DNA from: Uloborus plumipes
Lineage: Eukaryota > Arthropoda > Arachnida > Araneae > Uloboridae
Assembly: GCA_038373865.1 (NCBI GenBank)
Contig: JAXGGA010002989.1
Location: 1-64,000 of the forward strand
Direction: 5' to 3'
Length of the DNA stretch: 64,000 nt
Shown: piece by piece, positions 37,081 through 49,200 of the stretch
How the letters are laid out: the number at the start of each line of letters is the position of its first letter
Numbering within the stretch: the first letter of the stretch is position 1
The notes under the pieces: generated by a model
What the model was told of the DNA's origin: nothing
The model's input: the letters and a program-made list of their open reading frames with translations, nothing else
The model's database searches: none
Made by a program: the position numbers and the translations under genes

Positions 37081-38436
37081 ATATAAAACAGTATTTGGTT
37101 TTGTCCGAATAAAGAAATCAACGTTGTTTCACGAATTGAAAAAAAAAAACATGTTTCATATAATTCAATTAATATACTTCATTATTATTACTGCCTGCCT
37201 CCGTAAGCTAAAAAGTGCTTATTGCCGCAATTTGTTTCTTGTAATTGATTTAATTTCTTAAATTCATTTATGGTTTTTACGCTTGTACCTTTTTAAACAC
37301 CTTCAAACTCGTGTATGGAAAAATTTTGTAATTTATACTTTAATAACATTTGACTTTCTCTTTTATTTATTTAAGTTTGGTTCTTGCACGCTTTGATAAT
37401 ACGAATAATAGTAATACTTATAATAATAATACATTTTTCTCTTAATTTATTTATTTAATTTTTTTAATTATGCGCAGTTTTTCCATATGAATCCATAAAA
37501 AAACTTAACCTTTAAAGAAATAAATTGAAATATGAACATTTAGAAGAATAACGGAAATCTGACTGGACTCAGTAATCCTAATGAATCTCATACTAAAAAT
37601 CCAAAAGAAAAAAAAAAAAACTTTGCCTAGTTTTAAGGCATTGATCCAGATGATATTCCAGTTTTTCTCTCCCACTTGATCATTACTAAAAGTCATATGC
37701 CGCGACTGAAAAATCCTGAAAGAGAGAAAAAAAAAAGACAACAGTCCGTCGTCCATTTTCTTCTATATTTACTGTCATATCGTTTCTGGTAACATTGAAT
37801 AGCTTATGGCGATACGGTTGCATGCCGAGGTGACATTTCGAATCATTAATAATGGATTTTTCTGAGAGCTGAGACAGGTTTTGTATATATGACTTTTCTC
37901 CCATGTCACGCATCAAATGGTCCTTTATAATCATTTTCATTAGCAACGGACATCTGCATAAAAATTTATAGCCCTTATTTCAGTAATAGGCTGGAGTAAG
38001 AATAAATGTAACTACCAACCTCTTAAATTCGGCCGCTGTCGTTTGCTGTTGAGATAAGAAGTGTAATGTTTCGATAGGTAGCTCGCAAATAAGTGCGACG
38101 GAGAGACAGCTGATCATAATTAGCTTCAATAGATGACAGATTTCGAAATACTGCCATTCTTTGTGATTTCGAGTTTTTGTTTATTACTTTCTCAGCTCAA
38201 GATATCAAGAGAAAGGTTTACTATTATCTATCTCCCTTTATTTGATTTACGATCCTTCATTCACATAAATTTGCACATTATTCAGTTATTCATGTAATAC
38301 GTATCAATTGTCCTTTTATTGGTTTTCTAATTATCATGCGATATTTTTAATCTTAATATGTTTTGTAGTTTGATCTTTGTTAAGACTTTGCTAGTCTTTT
38401 GGAGTTCACTATGTGTCTAATGTAATGTATACAGTG
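37081..38436. other. No gene seen
   Basis: AT-rich DNA. The frames at 37505-37946 on the minus strand are chance frames around A-runs. Confidence 0.4.
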
Positions 38437-38610
38437 TTGTCTCAGGCATTCTACGTAATATCTTGTCCTGTCACTCTGTACAATGTTGTCTCAGTCATTT
38501 TGCACAATGTCATCTCAAGCAATCTGTAAAATACCACCTTAGGCAACGCTCTCTCGAGCGTTCTGCACAATCTCATCTTGGTCATTCTATGCAATTTCTC
38601 CTCAGACATT
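38437..38610. repeat. Degenerate minisatellite, unit about 30-35 bp
   Basis: Units resembling TCATTCTGCACAATGTCATCTCAG recur about five times with substitutions. The minus strand stays open for 69 codons, giving a loose repeat of the type EMTLCKMTETTLYRVT. The unit length may simply preserve the frame. I see no evidence that it is expressed. Confidence 0.6.
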
Positions 38611-38709
38611 ATGTACACTGAAATCTTAGACATGCGTTCATTGCCAGTAACAAATTGCATGGCAATTCTATTACGATAGGCATTCCCAGATTTCCTTTAT
38701 TTTCATATA

Positions 38710-39094
38710 CAGGGTGTCCACTCCAATCGTGGCCCAATAGCTAATTTCTAAACCGTTACAGATAAGCATATAGTTTATGTTGGAAAAAATCTCCAAATTA
38801 CTAAAGGAATTTTGGGTCTATTCAATGTTTTTCAAAAAATCAAATTTTGAAAGAGTTACGAAATTTAAATTTTTATACAGCCCCCCAGTCCTATCAATCA
38901 TGTTTAGTAAAACATTCTTGACACTGTATAAAAATTTAAATTTCGTAACTCTTTCAAAATTTGATTTTTTGAAAAACATTGAATAGACCCAAAATTCCTT
39001 TCGTAATTTGGAGATTTTTTCCTAAATAAACTATATGCTTATTTCTAACGGTTTAGAAATTAGCTATTGGGCCACGTTTGGAGTAGACACCCTG
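38710..39094. mobile_element. 385-bp foldback MITE with CAGGGTGTC ends
   Basis: CAGGGTGTCCACTCCAA at the left is mirrored by TTGGAGTAGACACCCTG at the right (one mismatch). TA duplications lie at 38708-38709 and 39095-39096, as for Tc1/mariner-type insertions. The arms are inverted copies almost to the middle (GAAAGAGTTACGAAATTTAA versus its complement). The centre includes CAGCCCCCCAGTCC and TTTAGTAAAACATTCTTGAC. A one-armed relative lies at about 16195-16398. It has no coding capacity and would move only with a transposase supplied from elsewhere. Confidence 0.88.
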
Positions 39095-39784
39095 TATACT
39101 TGTTTATCGACGTTGTTTGTCACGTATGTTTTCAGAAAACCTGCACATTTTCCGAAGTATCAACACTTAATTTTAAGTTAAAAACAGCGGTAAACCTTTT
39201 CATTTTGCTTCATCAGAAGTCAATGCAAGTTGAAATTTTATACATACGATTTGCCCCTTTAAACAACATCTCATCAAGAATCAATGAAAGCAATAACCAC
39301 ATGCACGCAGCGATTCCCTTACAAATATATCTTCAAAAGAAAATGCTCCTTTTCAGCAAATAAGTTTCTAATTAAGAAATTTCTTCCCCAATGTCTTTCA
39401 AGGCAGTTAGTTTACGGTTTCTCTCTCGAATTCAATGCATTACTGTTATTAAGCATTTCTGGATGGTTTAGATAAGTTTCTATTTTGAACATTTTGCAAG
39501 TAAATCAATTTAATGATATTCCTAGTACTAATTTTGTATTATTTTTTAAAAACATACATTTTCATAAAACATGCTCAAAGGCATTGAAATTTCAACTTAT
39601 TTGTTTATATGTTTCTAGTAATCTATTGATTTTATGAACTATCATATAATCTTTTACATTAGAGAGAAGTATGGAAATGAATAAACAATCGCATTTGACA
39701 AAATAATAGAAAAATATAACAAAGCATGAAATTTAAAGAAATGTTCTGTATGAAAACAAACATTTGTAGTTCGAAAGCCTTGAA

Positions 39785-40215
39785 TAGGGAAGATTCGGCA
39801 GGAGTTGGTCGACGTGAAGTACCTGCTTTAACTATATCGGAACAAAATGTGAACATTATTTTCTAGATTGTCCATTAGATGAGGTAGCAGATTTTGCTTC
39901 TTCATCTAATGTACAAGCTAGTGGGAAAGATATGAATAAGGAAGAATCGGCAGTAGTAGGTCGGCGAGAAGTACCTGCTTTAACTATATTGGAATAAAAT
40001 GTGGACTGGACATTATTTTCTAGCTTATCCATTAGATGAGGTAGCAGATTTAGCTTCTACATCTAATGGACAAGCTAGTGGGAAAGCCATGAATAAGGAA
40101 GAATCGGCAGGTGTAGGTCGACGTGAGGTACCTTTCTTAAATCGGAATAAAATGTGGACATTATTTCTAGCTTGTCCATTGGATGAGGTAACAGATTTAG
40201 CTTGATTCTAACATG
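39785..40215 (+). repeat. Tandem repeat, period about 152-157 bp, 2.7 copies
   Basis: The landmark GAAG(A)ATTCGGCAG / GAAGAATCGGCAG starts at 39789, 39941 and 40098. Each unit carries CCATTAGATGAGGTA and CAAGCTAGTGGGAAAG. Part of each unit reads as protein-like MNKEESA.VGRREVP and CPLDEV.DLA. However, the three units have different stops and indels, and the longest frame (39999-40205, 68 codons) spans only one unit and a half. It may be a decayed repetitive coding sequence. No family is recognised. Confidence 0.75.
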
Positions 40216-41915
40216 CTACATCTACTGGACCACCTGGAAATAAGTGTAAATATTTTTTTTTGCAGTGTAAATGGATCTGTATCATTCCTCATGCTATGTC
40301 ATTCTTCCTGACTCATAACTTCTATACATTTCATAATGATTGATACATTTGTCCTTCACTATATTTTAAGTCAAATTTTATGTTATAAGAACAATCGTAA
40401 TTGTAGAAATTATAATGGACTAAAATGTGATAAAACGTTCTTTAGTAGTAATGCTTTTAACATGAGTAACAAAGGTTTTCTTTAGGCATAATATAATCTT
40501 AAGTGAAAACAGTACTGTTCCCGTTTGTTAGATAAGAGGTTTTCAAATCCAAAAAAGAGGACATTAATTTCCAATAATCAGACAAACATTTGTAGAAACA
40601 GATGAAATTTTGAAAAAAAAAAATACAATTTTTTTAAAAAATAAAAAATAAATAAATAAATAAAATTTAAAGAGCAAAACATCAGCAAAATACTTAATTG
40701 ACGCCAAAAGAGGAAATTCTGGTACTAAGTTAAAACAAAGTGATACAGAGATAAGAAACGAATCATTTAATTTTTCAAAGTAAGAAATGCTTGATGTAAA
40801 TGTTAATCGGTAAGTGGCAAGTGAATGTAGATTTTTTTTTTATTTTCAGAAGCACATAGTTTAAGTATATAGGTAGAAAATATTCAATATTTAAAAAGAA
40901 AAAAGTAACTTTTACACTAATTCATTGGATGCATTTTGACGCCAAATTCAAAAAGCATAAAAGAAACTGTTCAATGATTCAAAAAGTTAAATATACTGTT
41001 CGATATTGATGTCATATGCTTAATGCATATACGTAATATAAGGTTATTTGGGGGTTGACGTCGTGTTATACAAGGTGCTGTATCACTTTTTTCACTCTCA
41101 AGCCTTAACAAAAACAGCTTGCCAGGCAGTTAGAGTTGTTTCTGATACCACTTGGGTATCCGGGCTGAGAAAATGCAACTCTTTTGACATTAAAAAAGTA
41201 TTGGCACGAAAGTTAAATTTTTGAGCATTACATAGATTTGGAATATATACTTTATTGCCCTTTTTCCAGATTTAAATTTTGTAGTAAAACAACACGCGCA
41301 AACAACACCGCAGCAGTGCTTTGCCTATGATATGCATAAAAATGTTCTTGTAGTCAAGTAGATATTGAAAAGGCGAAAACACGTTAGCTTGCTTCAGTTG
41401 CATTTAAAAGCATTTTTTTTTTAACGCAAAACTAAACCCAGTACAAATAACACGCATAAAAAAAGAACAAATATATACAAAAAATCACTAAAAGTCTTTC
41501 TCTTCAGTTAAATAACTCGGCTGTAATTGAGAATTTTTGTGAAAATTATGTAAAAAAAATAGGGATACCGAAACCAATGTTAAGTTTGTTACTTTTTTTC
41601 CTTTTTTCCCTCCAACATAGTCTTTAAGCTCTAATTATTCTGTTTCTCCTTTTTCCAATATCAGATACAAGCGACGCAATTCTTTTATATGCATGTTATT
41701 GTATCTCTTTCGAAAATAATGTGGCAAAATGAGTTCGCAAACTTTCACTTTCTTCTGAGTCAATCTGTTTACCTTATCCAGAATTCTATGTAAGTGGCAA
41801 ACTAAACGCACCAAATTTTTCTGTTTATTTATTGCGCATTTTTTCGATTTGAAACCCTTTTAACAATGCCTAAGTTATCGAAGCAGAATAGAGTCATTTA
41901 GTGATTTGGAGCCGT
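40216..41915. other. No gene seen
   Basis: AT-rich DNA with no recognisable gene and no strong repeat apart from A-rich runs near 40610-40660. Confidence 0.4.
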
Positions 41916-42426
41916 AAGCGTCTCAGAAAGTTTTGCCTTAGCACGCTATCCATTCTTCTATTGTACTGTAAATGACTGCTTTTTGCTGCAAGGCGTTCCA
42001 ATTTCCGAAACGGTAATTGCTCACTGCGCGTTCCTTGCTTTTTATTTAAACTTCACAATGGGAGCCCGAACATTACTTTAGTGGAAATTTTAAACAAAAT
42101 ATGGAATAATAATCTTTACTCTTCTTAGGATAGTGGGTCCACACAAGTTGCGGAGCTATTAATTGTGAGATAGTTTTTGCCAGAGAAGGAAATAAGTTTC
42201 GTTTGAGGTTGTAAAATTGGCTCACTGCAAGACTTGGTGTAAAAATGACTTTTATTTCTTAGAAGGAATTGATTTCAGAAAATAAATGAAAAAATTGTTC
42301 TGAGGCAAAAATAAAAGAAAAAACTAAATAAATGAATCATTTTATAAAGAGCTACGCTTACTTTCGAGGATTAAATAATGCAGTAATATCAAAATTTCTA
42401 CTATGAAGTGTTGTTAATAATCTATG
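41916..42426 (+). repeat. Segmental duplication, copy 1
   Basis: About 510 bp are repeated downstream at 42718-43231 in the same orientation (offset about 802 bp). The shared sequence begins AAGCGTCTCAGAAAGTTTTG and includes CTCACTGCGCGTTCC and GGATAGTGGGTCCA. Differences are scattered substitutions and a few indels. No conserved reading frame was seen. Confidence 0.9.
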
Positions 42427-42717
42427 TCGCTGTCTTTTATTAGTTTCCCGTGTGGGTTTGTTTGCATGTGTGTATGTAACTCTGAATAAAATATACAATT
42501 CACGTTCTTTACAAATATAAAAGTTATATATTTTGTACTATTATTATTGCTAAAGGTTAAACTATACGTGTTGATGCATTCATTATAAGTGCATGTAAAC
42601 TAAGCGGATATCCAGGAGTTTTGAAACTTCTTTTTAGTATGTTTTACTCTAAAAGCGTACTTTTAAGTTTTTCCCTATATTCAGGATTATAATTTTTTAT
42701 ATCACTTTAATCTAATT

Positions 42718-43231
42718 AAGCGTCTCAGAAAGTTTTGCCTTAGTTTGCTATCCATTCTTCGATTGTGCTGTAAATGACTGCTTTTTGCTGTAAGGCATTC
42801 CAACTTCCGAAACGGTAATTACTCACTGCGCGTTCCTAGCTTTTTATTTTAACTTCACAATGGGAGCCCGAATATTACTTTAGTGGAAATTTTAAACAAA
42901 ATATGGAATAATAATCTTTACTCTTCTTAGGATAGTGGGTCCAAACAAGTTGCGGAGCTATTTATTGTGAGATAGTTTTTGCCAGAGAAGGAAATAAGTT
43001 TCGTTTGAGGTTGTAAAATTGGCTCACTGCAAGACCTGGTGTAAAAATGACGTTTATTTCTTAGAAGGAATTGATTTCGGGAAATAAATGAAAAAAGTGT
43101 TCTGAGGCAAAAAGAAATAAAAAAACTAAATAAAAATGAATCATTTTATAAAGATCCACTTTTACTTTACGAGGATTAAATAACGCAGTGAAGTCAAAAC
43201 TTCTACTATAAAGCGTTGTTAGTAATCCATA
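42718..43231 (+). repeat. Segmental duplication, copy 2
   Basis: Partner of 41916-42426, separated from it by about 290 bp of unrelated sequence. The mildly diverged pair indicates a local duplication, not a transposon, since no terminal repeats or target duplications are apparent. Confidence 0.9.
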
Positions 43232-43517
43232 TATACCTTTTCATTCTTTATATCACTTCTAAATCTAATTACTTTATAATTTATAATTTAATACACATCC
43301 TCACTAAGCACATTTTTTCTCGATTTTATTGTGATTTTTCTAGCAAAACAGTACCGCAATGTTGTTAAAAAATAAGCTACTAGAAAACGGAGTGTGAGCT
43401 TTAAGAGGAAACGTCATCCAGCAATTCGAAGAAATACTCTGAAGAAGTTTTCTTCAGTATGGTTTAGATTTTTATAATTTTTTTGATGTAAACTAGTATT
43501 TAATTTGCCATTATCTA

Positions 43518-43927
43518 CAGTGCAAAAAATGAACTGTTGTTTTTACAGTATAATTCTGGCAGCCGAAGTTCCAATTTAAAACTAAAATGCACAGTAATAA
43601 ACTGCAAAACTCGTAATTTTACAATTTCTTACTAAAAAGTAAGAAATTTTACAGTTAATTGCCGTAAAATTTAGCTGTATCATACTGTAAAAAGGAGCAG
43701 TATAATACTGGCAGCAGAGGTTCCAGTTTAAAACTATAAAATGCACGGTAATAAACTGTTAAATTAGCAGTATTGAAGTTTATTACTGTTAAATTAGCAA
43801 TTTTAGTTTATTACTGTAAAGGTAGCAATTATACAGTTTATTACTGTAAAGTTAGCAATTTTTACAGTTTATTACTATAAAATTAGCTGTATTATACTGT
43901 GAAAACAACCTTCATTTTTTACAGTGT
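43518..43927 (+). mobile_element. CACTGTAAAAA-type element, copy B
   Basis: The left end ACAGTGCAAAAAATGAACTG and the right end TTCATTTTTTACAGTGTA are inverted. The interior again alternates TTACTGTAAA.TTAGC and AATTT.TACAGTTTA units. It shares GGCAGCAGAGGTTCCAGTTT (about 43711) with copies A, C and D. It is in the same orientation as copy A. No coding capacity. Confidence 0.78.
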
Positions 43928-45653
43928 ACTCTTATCATGTTTTGTGTACTTTTATTTTACTTATTAATTATTTACTATTCTGTTTACACATTTTGTTTTG
44001 TGTTTAACGAATTGCAGTTATTTTTATTTCCTTCGGTTTCTTTTTGCCCTTTTCTATACGTTACAATTGCTTCAGTGCATAATTTTTTTCCATCAGCAAA
44101 TTTATAGCTAATTTATTCATAAGTGCTTTCATTCAGTTGACAATATTTATTATCTATTGGATTCTTGGAAATTTATTACGTAACGGTTTTTCGTGATAGT
44201 ATTATCCATTAAATTTCGGCCCTTGGTTTCATTTTGTCTTGTTTGTTTTGGTAATCTCCCTCTTTCACTATTAAAACTTTCTTCTATTCCAACGTGTTGC
44301 TTTCTTGGGTGACTTTTCATCCTAAAGTTCACACTTCGTTGCAATTGAAAAATGAGTTCCTTGCAACCCCAAACACGTGTCTGCAAATCTTTGCAATTTT
44401 TGTGCGCTAAAACTTTGAGTATTCTTATTCATTTTTTGAGGACAAAGGTATTTATTCCATTTTTAATGATAAGCTTATTTTCTGTGTTTGATCCTTTTTC
44501 ATTTATTGGTTGAGAAATTAATTGAATTATTATATTTTTAATTTTTATGGTTTTCCTGTAAAATATTATGGTTAAGGTAGATCTGAAAAAATGTATACAT
44601 GATTTTTTTCATAAAATTCGTATAAAAATTCCCAAGTTAAGAATTGCTCATAACGGGGTGACTTCGTGACATAAAAACAGCTTTGTTTCAGTTTTTTTTC
44701 TTCATAGATATTCGTATAAATATACACGCGCAAATGTATGCTTTTCTCACTTGGTAAAAATTTCAACGTGTTTTAGTAACGATTTAATTGAACATGTTTA
44801 GTCAGAAACTTATATAAATTAGATTTTGTCAAGTTTTAGCCCCTTCTTAGCAAATGCGTTTTCCCCAATTTCGGGTTTTTCTCATTTAGACTCAAAAATA
44901 TCGGCATCGGGGAACTGAATCTGGAAGCCTAATTTATCCACTGGCTTTCCTTAACTTGCAAAAAGTTAACTTTTTCTTGCAATGTCCACTTAGTGAAATT
45001 TGATCGCCAGTGCTATAATTGAGAATTTTCCCAAAGAACATTTGATGAATGAATGGCTGACTTAAATGGAGGCTGCAATTAGGAGAACAAAAGTATCACC
45101 TGTCAACGCGTATCTAATCACACTACTAACAGCTTATTCTTTCAATTGATCATTTCGTTGGAAAACTGATGGCTGAGTTATAGTTATTTGCCATGTTTTC
45201 ATTTCATTATTTTGGACTGCTACGCAAATAATTTTTGTGTACGGGTTGATTTTTCCTTAAATTTGGATAAATTATTGACGTTTGTCAAGTATTTTTTTCA
45301 AATTTTTTGTTCGTATGTTACATTAGATTATGCCTGAGAGACTAGATATTATAAAACGATTTCTCCTCTACAAAGTATGAAGATCAAAATTCTTCATGTT
45401 TAAATATGTTTTAAGTATCGTGATTGGAATGAGAGCTGCCTCAGTTATCCTAACTTAATTTCCTGTAATTGAATGTTTAACATAAAATGACTGTGTAGGT
45501 CTTAATGTAATGAGAAGGATTTTGTATCTATACAATGGTGCTTTTTTTATTATGCTTGCATGAACTGTTATAAAAAAGTTCTAGTTACTTCTTTTTGAAG
45601 TAATTCTAAATAACTTATGTAACTTACTTCATCTTCAACGAGTTTACTGAAAT
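43928..45653. other. No gene seen apart from a repeat fragment
   Basis: AT-rich DNA. It includes the 44283-44420 repeat listed separately. Confidence 0.4.
44283..44420 (+). repeat. Single-arm copy of the ACACGTGT foldback family
   Basis: The ordered landmarks TTCCAACGTGTTGC, TTCATCCTAAAGTTCACACTT, ATTGAAAAATGAGTTCCTTG and CCCCAAACACGTGT match the right arm of the foldback at 36632-37080. It is diverged and has no inverted partner here. Confidence 0.6.
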
Positions 45654-46267
45654 ACACTGTAAAACGGAATGTTGCTTTTACAGAATATTACAGCTAATTT
45701 TATAGTAATAAACTGTAAAAATTGCCCATTTTACGGTACCGTAAAGTCGGGTTACTTGGACCCACAAGGAGGTTACTTGATCCCACAGTAAAATGATAAA
45801 ATCTGGGTTTGGTACTAGCATTAGAGACTGCAGAGTGCTTCTACCTAGAGAAGAAACGAGGAACTACGTGCAAGTCTTCAACTAATACTAATAAGTACCA
45901 AACCTAGATTTTATCATTTTACTGTAATGGGCTCAAGTAACCCCTTAGAGTCCAAGTAACCCAACTTTACGGTAATGAACGGTAAATTTTCGAATTTTAC
46001 AGTACCAAACTGTAAAATTGCTAATTTTACAGTAATTAAGTCTAAAATGGCTAATGTTACAATTTTTTACCGTGCATTTTTCAGTTTTAAACTGGAACCT
46101 CTGCTGCCAGTATTATATTGTTGATTTTATCATAATACAGCTAAATTTTAAGGCAATGAACTGTAAAATAGCTAGTTTTACAGCATTCTACTGTACATAT
46201 TACAGTTAAATTGGAATCTCGGCGGCTAGTATTGTACTGTAAAAACAACAGTTCAGTTTTTTCAGTG
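45654..46267 (-). mobile_element. CACTGTAAAAA-type element, copy C, with nested MITE
   Basis: It starts ACACTGTAAAACGGAATG and ends GTTCAGTTTTTTCAGTG. The internal landmark CTGGAACCTCTGCTGCCAG (about 46092) is the reverse complement of that in copies A and B. Without the nested insert at 45739-45972 it is about 380 bp, similar to the other copies. No coding capacity. Confidence 0.75.
45739..45972. mobile_element. 234-bp palindromic MITE nested in copy C
   Basis: The left end CCGTAAAGTCGGGTTACTTG is mirrored at the right (CAAGTAACCCAACTTTACGG, one mismatch). TA lies at both borders (45737-45738, 45973-45974). The inverted arms extend inward through AAATGATAAAATCTGGGTTT versus its complement. 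The insertion interrupts a TTTTACGGTA-type unit of the host element, so it is younger than copy C. The TA target and the 'GGTTACTTGGACC' style suggest a pogo/Tigger-like non-autonomous element. That class is inference. Confidence 0.82.
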
Positions 46268-49200
46268 TAAAGTGAAATGCATGAATGGCCTGTTATGAGT
46301 GAGTGACGCCCCCCCCCTCCAGCAGAAAATTTTGGTAGTAATTACAATCAACAACGCGGAAACTGACTCAAATCACTGTCATTCTAACCTGCACACTTCA
46401 AGTAGGCAACATATATATATATTTTTTTTGCTCTGATTACACTTAATAGAGGAAATAAAGATGAACATAAATTCAGGCTTAACTCATTTAGTCATTTATG
46501 CTGCAATTATACAAACCCGTCTAAGTCTGAAAACTATGGATAGCATGTTATATATTATAGAACATCTATTGGTTATACAGTATGTACCACAGATCCAAAC
46601 TCTAATATGAACTGAATTGCCGCTTGTAATAGATATGCAAAATCTGCGGGGAAATATTCCAGCAGATTATACGCAGTGAATATCTATTATAAGCTCAACA
46701 TGTTTACATGTTCAACTATAGATAGGTTTCGTAGATGCATTTTGGTAATTGTGAGCATATTTAATGATATGGAGCTAAACTGCAGGTAATATGAAAAAAA
46801 AAAAATATCTTGTTGCGTTCCAAACTACTTCTTTAGATTTAACAATCCTGTACACAAAATTGGTTCATAATTATTCTTTATTACATAGTTGCGAAATATT
46901 TTTTGAGGAAGCACATCACACATAAATTAAGTTAATTATAATACATTAACATGTTTCAACTTGCAATACAAAAATAATTATTTAAATTAGTTGAAAGAGG
47001 ACTGATTCAGTGTAAAGATATCCTTCTTCTCTAACTCGTCATTATGGATTCAATTATTTTAAATAACTTTTGTGAAAAATTAAATATTTTGTTTGAACTT
47101 ACGGAGCTGGATGTAACGACAGAGCTTGCTTTGTTGAGGGACACTACACTCATTTATGGCATATAGATGATCGGAATTTATGCAGAACGCACGAAATTAC
47201 TCATTTCTGATCAACCTTTATGTCTACAAATAATTCTGTTATGAAACATTTTGCATAGTTGAAATATGTAATTTACATATATGTTAATTACAAGGGTCTG
47301 TGATGAGTTTCTGGTAACAACTTGATGAAGGAATATCAGCTTTCCGGAAATTATCGCATTTCAGTTAACACAACTGAATAGTAGGAAAGAATTCAGAATA
47401 CATTTCAAATGGCATCGCGTGTTACACTTTATTGAGTACATTGCATATCTAAATGTGCCTTCACATTCGTTTTCGTTCAAGCATCCTTTATTAATCCTTA
47501 CTGATTGTTTCAAAATCTCGAATTGCGACCATCATCTGTGAATGATAAAATATGGGCGTATTTTGATGCGCAGTCAAATATCGTGTATTTCCTTTTTTTA
47601 AGGGAGAAAATATCACTCATCATAATTATAAATTTTAAAAATTTTAAAAAATCCATGTGTAAATATGCATGTTGTTTAAAAGGAATGTATTGATTTTGCT
47701 TACCGTTTAAAAAAAGAGTTCATTTGGTTTTTTTTTTTCTTTCCTTCTGATGTACTATTGTTTCGTAGATCATATTAGTACTTTCAAGTCAATATAAAAA
47801 TAGATAAATAAATAAAATAAAATTTTATTTATTAAATAATAAAATAAATAAATAAAATAAATAATAAAATAAAATAGATAAATAAATAAAATAAAATTAA
47901 ATAAAAAAAAAGACAGCTTTTTGTATTAGGCACCAGAGCTTATGTCACGTTTAATACATACAGTTAATAAGAGCGAATTGTGTTCTTTGTTTTCTTATCT
48001 TCGTAAATTTGTATTTCTGATATGAACTAGTTTAGTTTTAGAACATAATACAGATTGAAGAACATTGTCAGACTTTATTACTTGTTGATTTAATAAGTTT
48101 TTAAAAGCAGTGTTTTTGAATTATCTTGTTCTTCAATGGAAGCTTCATTTTATTGGATATTTGACAGAATTTTTGACGAAAAAGCCTATTTCTCTTATTT
48201 TTTCCCGTTCAATTCTAGTTTTACTCATAGAATTGCTAGCTCTTCAAATTTTAGATATTTAATATATTTTCTTTCAGTCGGCAAGCAGTAAACTGATGCA
48301 ATATAGAAGATTATATATTTCTATCAATTATCTTTCTAAAAAATAAATAGAACAAGCATAATGTAGAAAAATAAAATATTTGTCCTTTTACAAACATGTC
48401 GAATCGCGGTAGAAAGATTTCTATACGAGTAATTCTTACTGCTGGAGTAAAAAAAGGAAGGATGCATCGTTTGTTTAATGGAAACATAAGGGCGAAAAGC
48501 AATTTCCAAGAGAGTTTTCAAAAAGGTGCCTGTTTTGAATGCTTCGAGTAGGTTTTTGTTATCTGAGCAGCTTTCGTTGGAATGCGCATACCATTCCTCG
48601 CGTTATCAGGCAACTGTGTATTGATAAGTCCTGAAAATGTGAGGCAGAGCTGTTTTCGTAGCAAATAAAATAGTTGGCTAATGTAAGGGGACGCGAATTA
48701 TTAGACATATATGCAATCACGGAAACTTACGAAAGATATGAGTTGAAGTAGTTTATCCTTATTACACAAAATATTTAGTCTTGTTATTTCTTATTTCAAA
48801 ATATAAATGTTAATATTGGTTTAAAGTGAAGTTTCTTTTAAACTAACTTTAGCGTTTCTTTTGCATATTTCAAGTTTAATTCGTAGTTTATTGTAATTAC
48901 TGAATAAAATGATACTTTACTTTTCGATAAGTTGCTTTCATATTTAAAAGCAGATTAAAAACTGGATTATTTTAGTGAAAAAAGAAAAAAAAAAGCAATA
49001 GGAATGCATATGACAAGTCTCTGCTAACTGTGGGCGACAGTGATCATGTAGTAGTGCTTGCTTATTACAAAAAATAATACTTAAATTAAATAAATAAACT
49101 TCAGTATCACCGGCCTCAGTAAAGAAGATTCTGGTTGAAAAAATATCTCTATCATAATTTAAAGTTTAACTGAATATCAAGTTTATTATTTTTTAATTTT

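Noticed and set aside
38041..38160. Possible exon in a GC-richer patch
   Set aside because: Too short, with no splice-flanked frame or recognisable protein.
38451..38660. 69-codon repetitive minus-strand frame as a repeat protein
   Set aside because: It follows from a degenerate minisatellite, with no signal of expression or conserved spacing.
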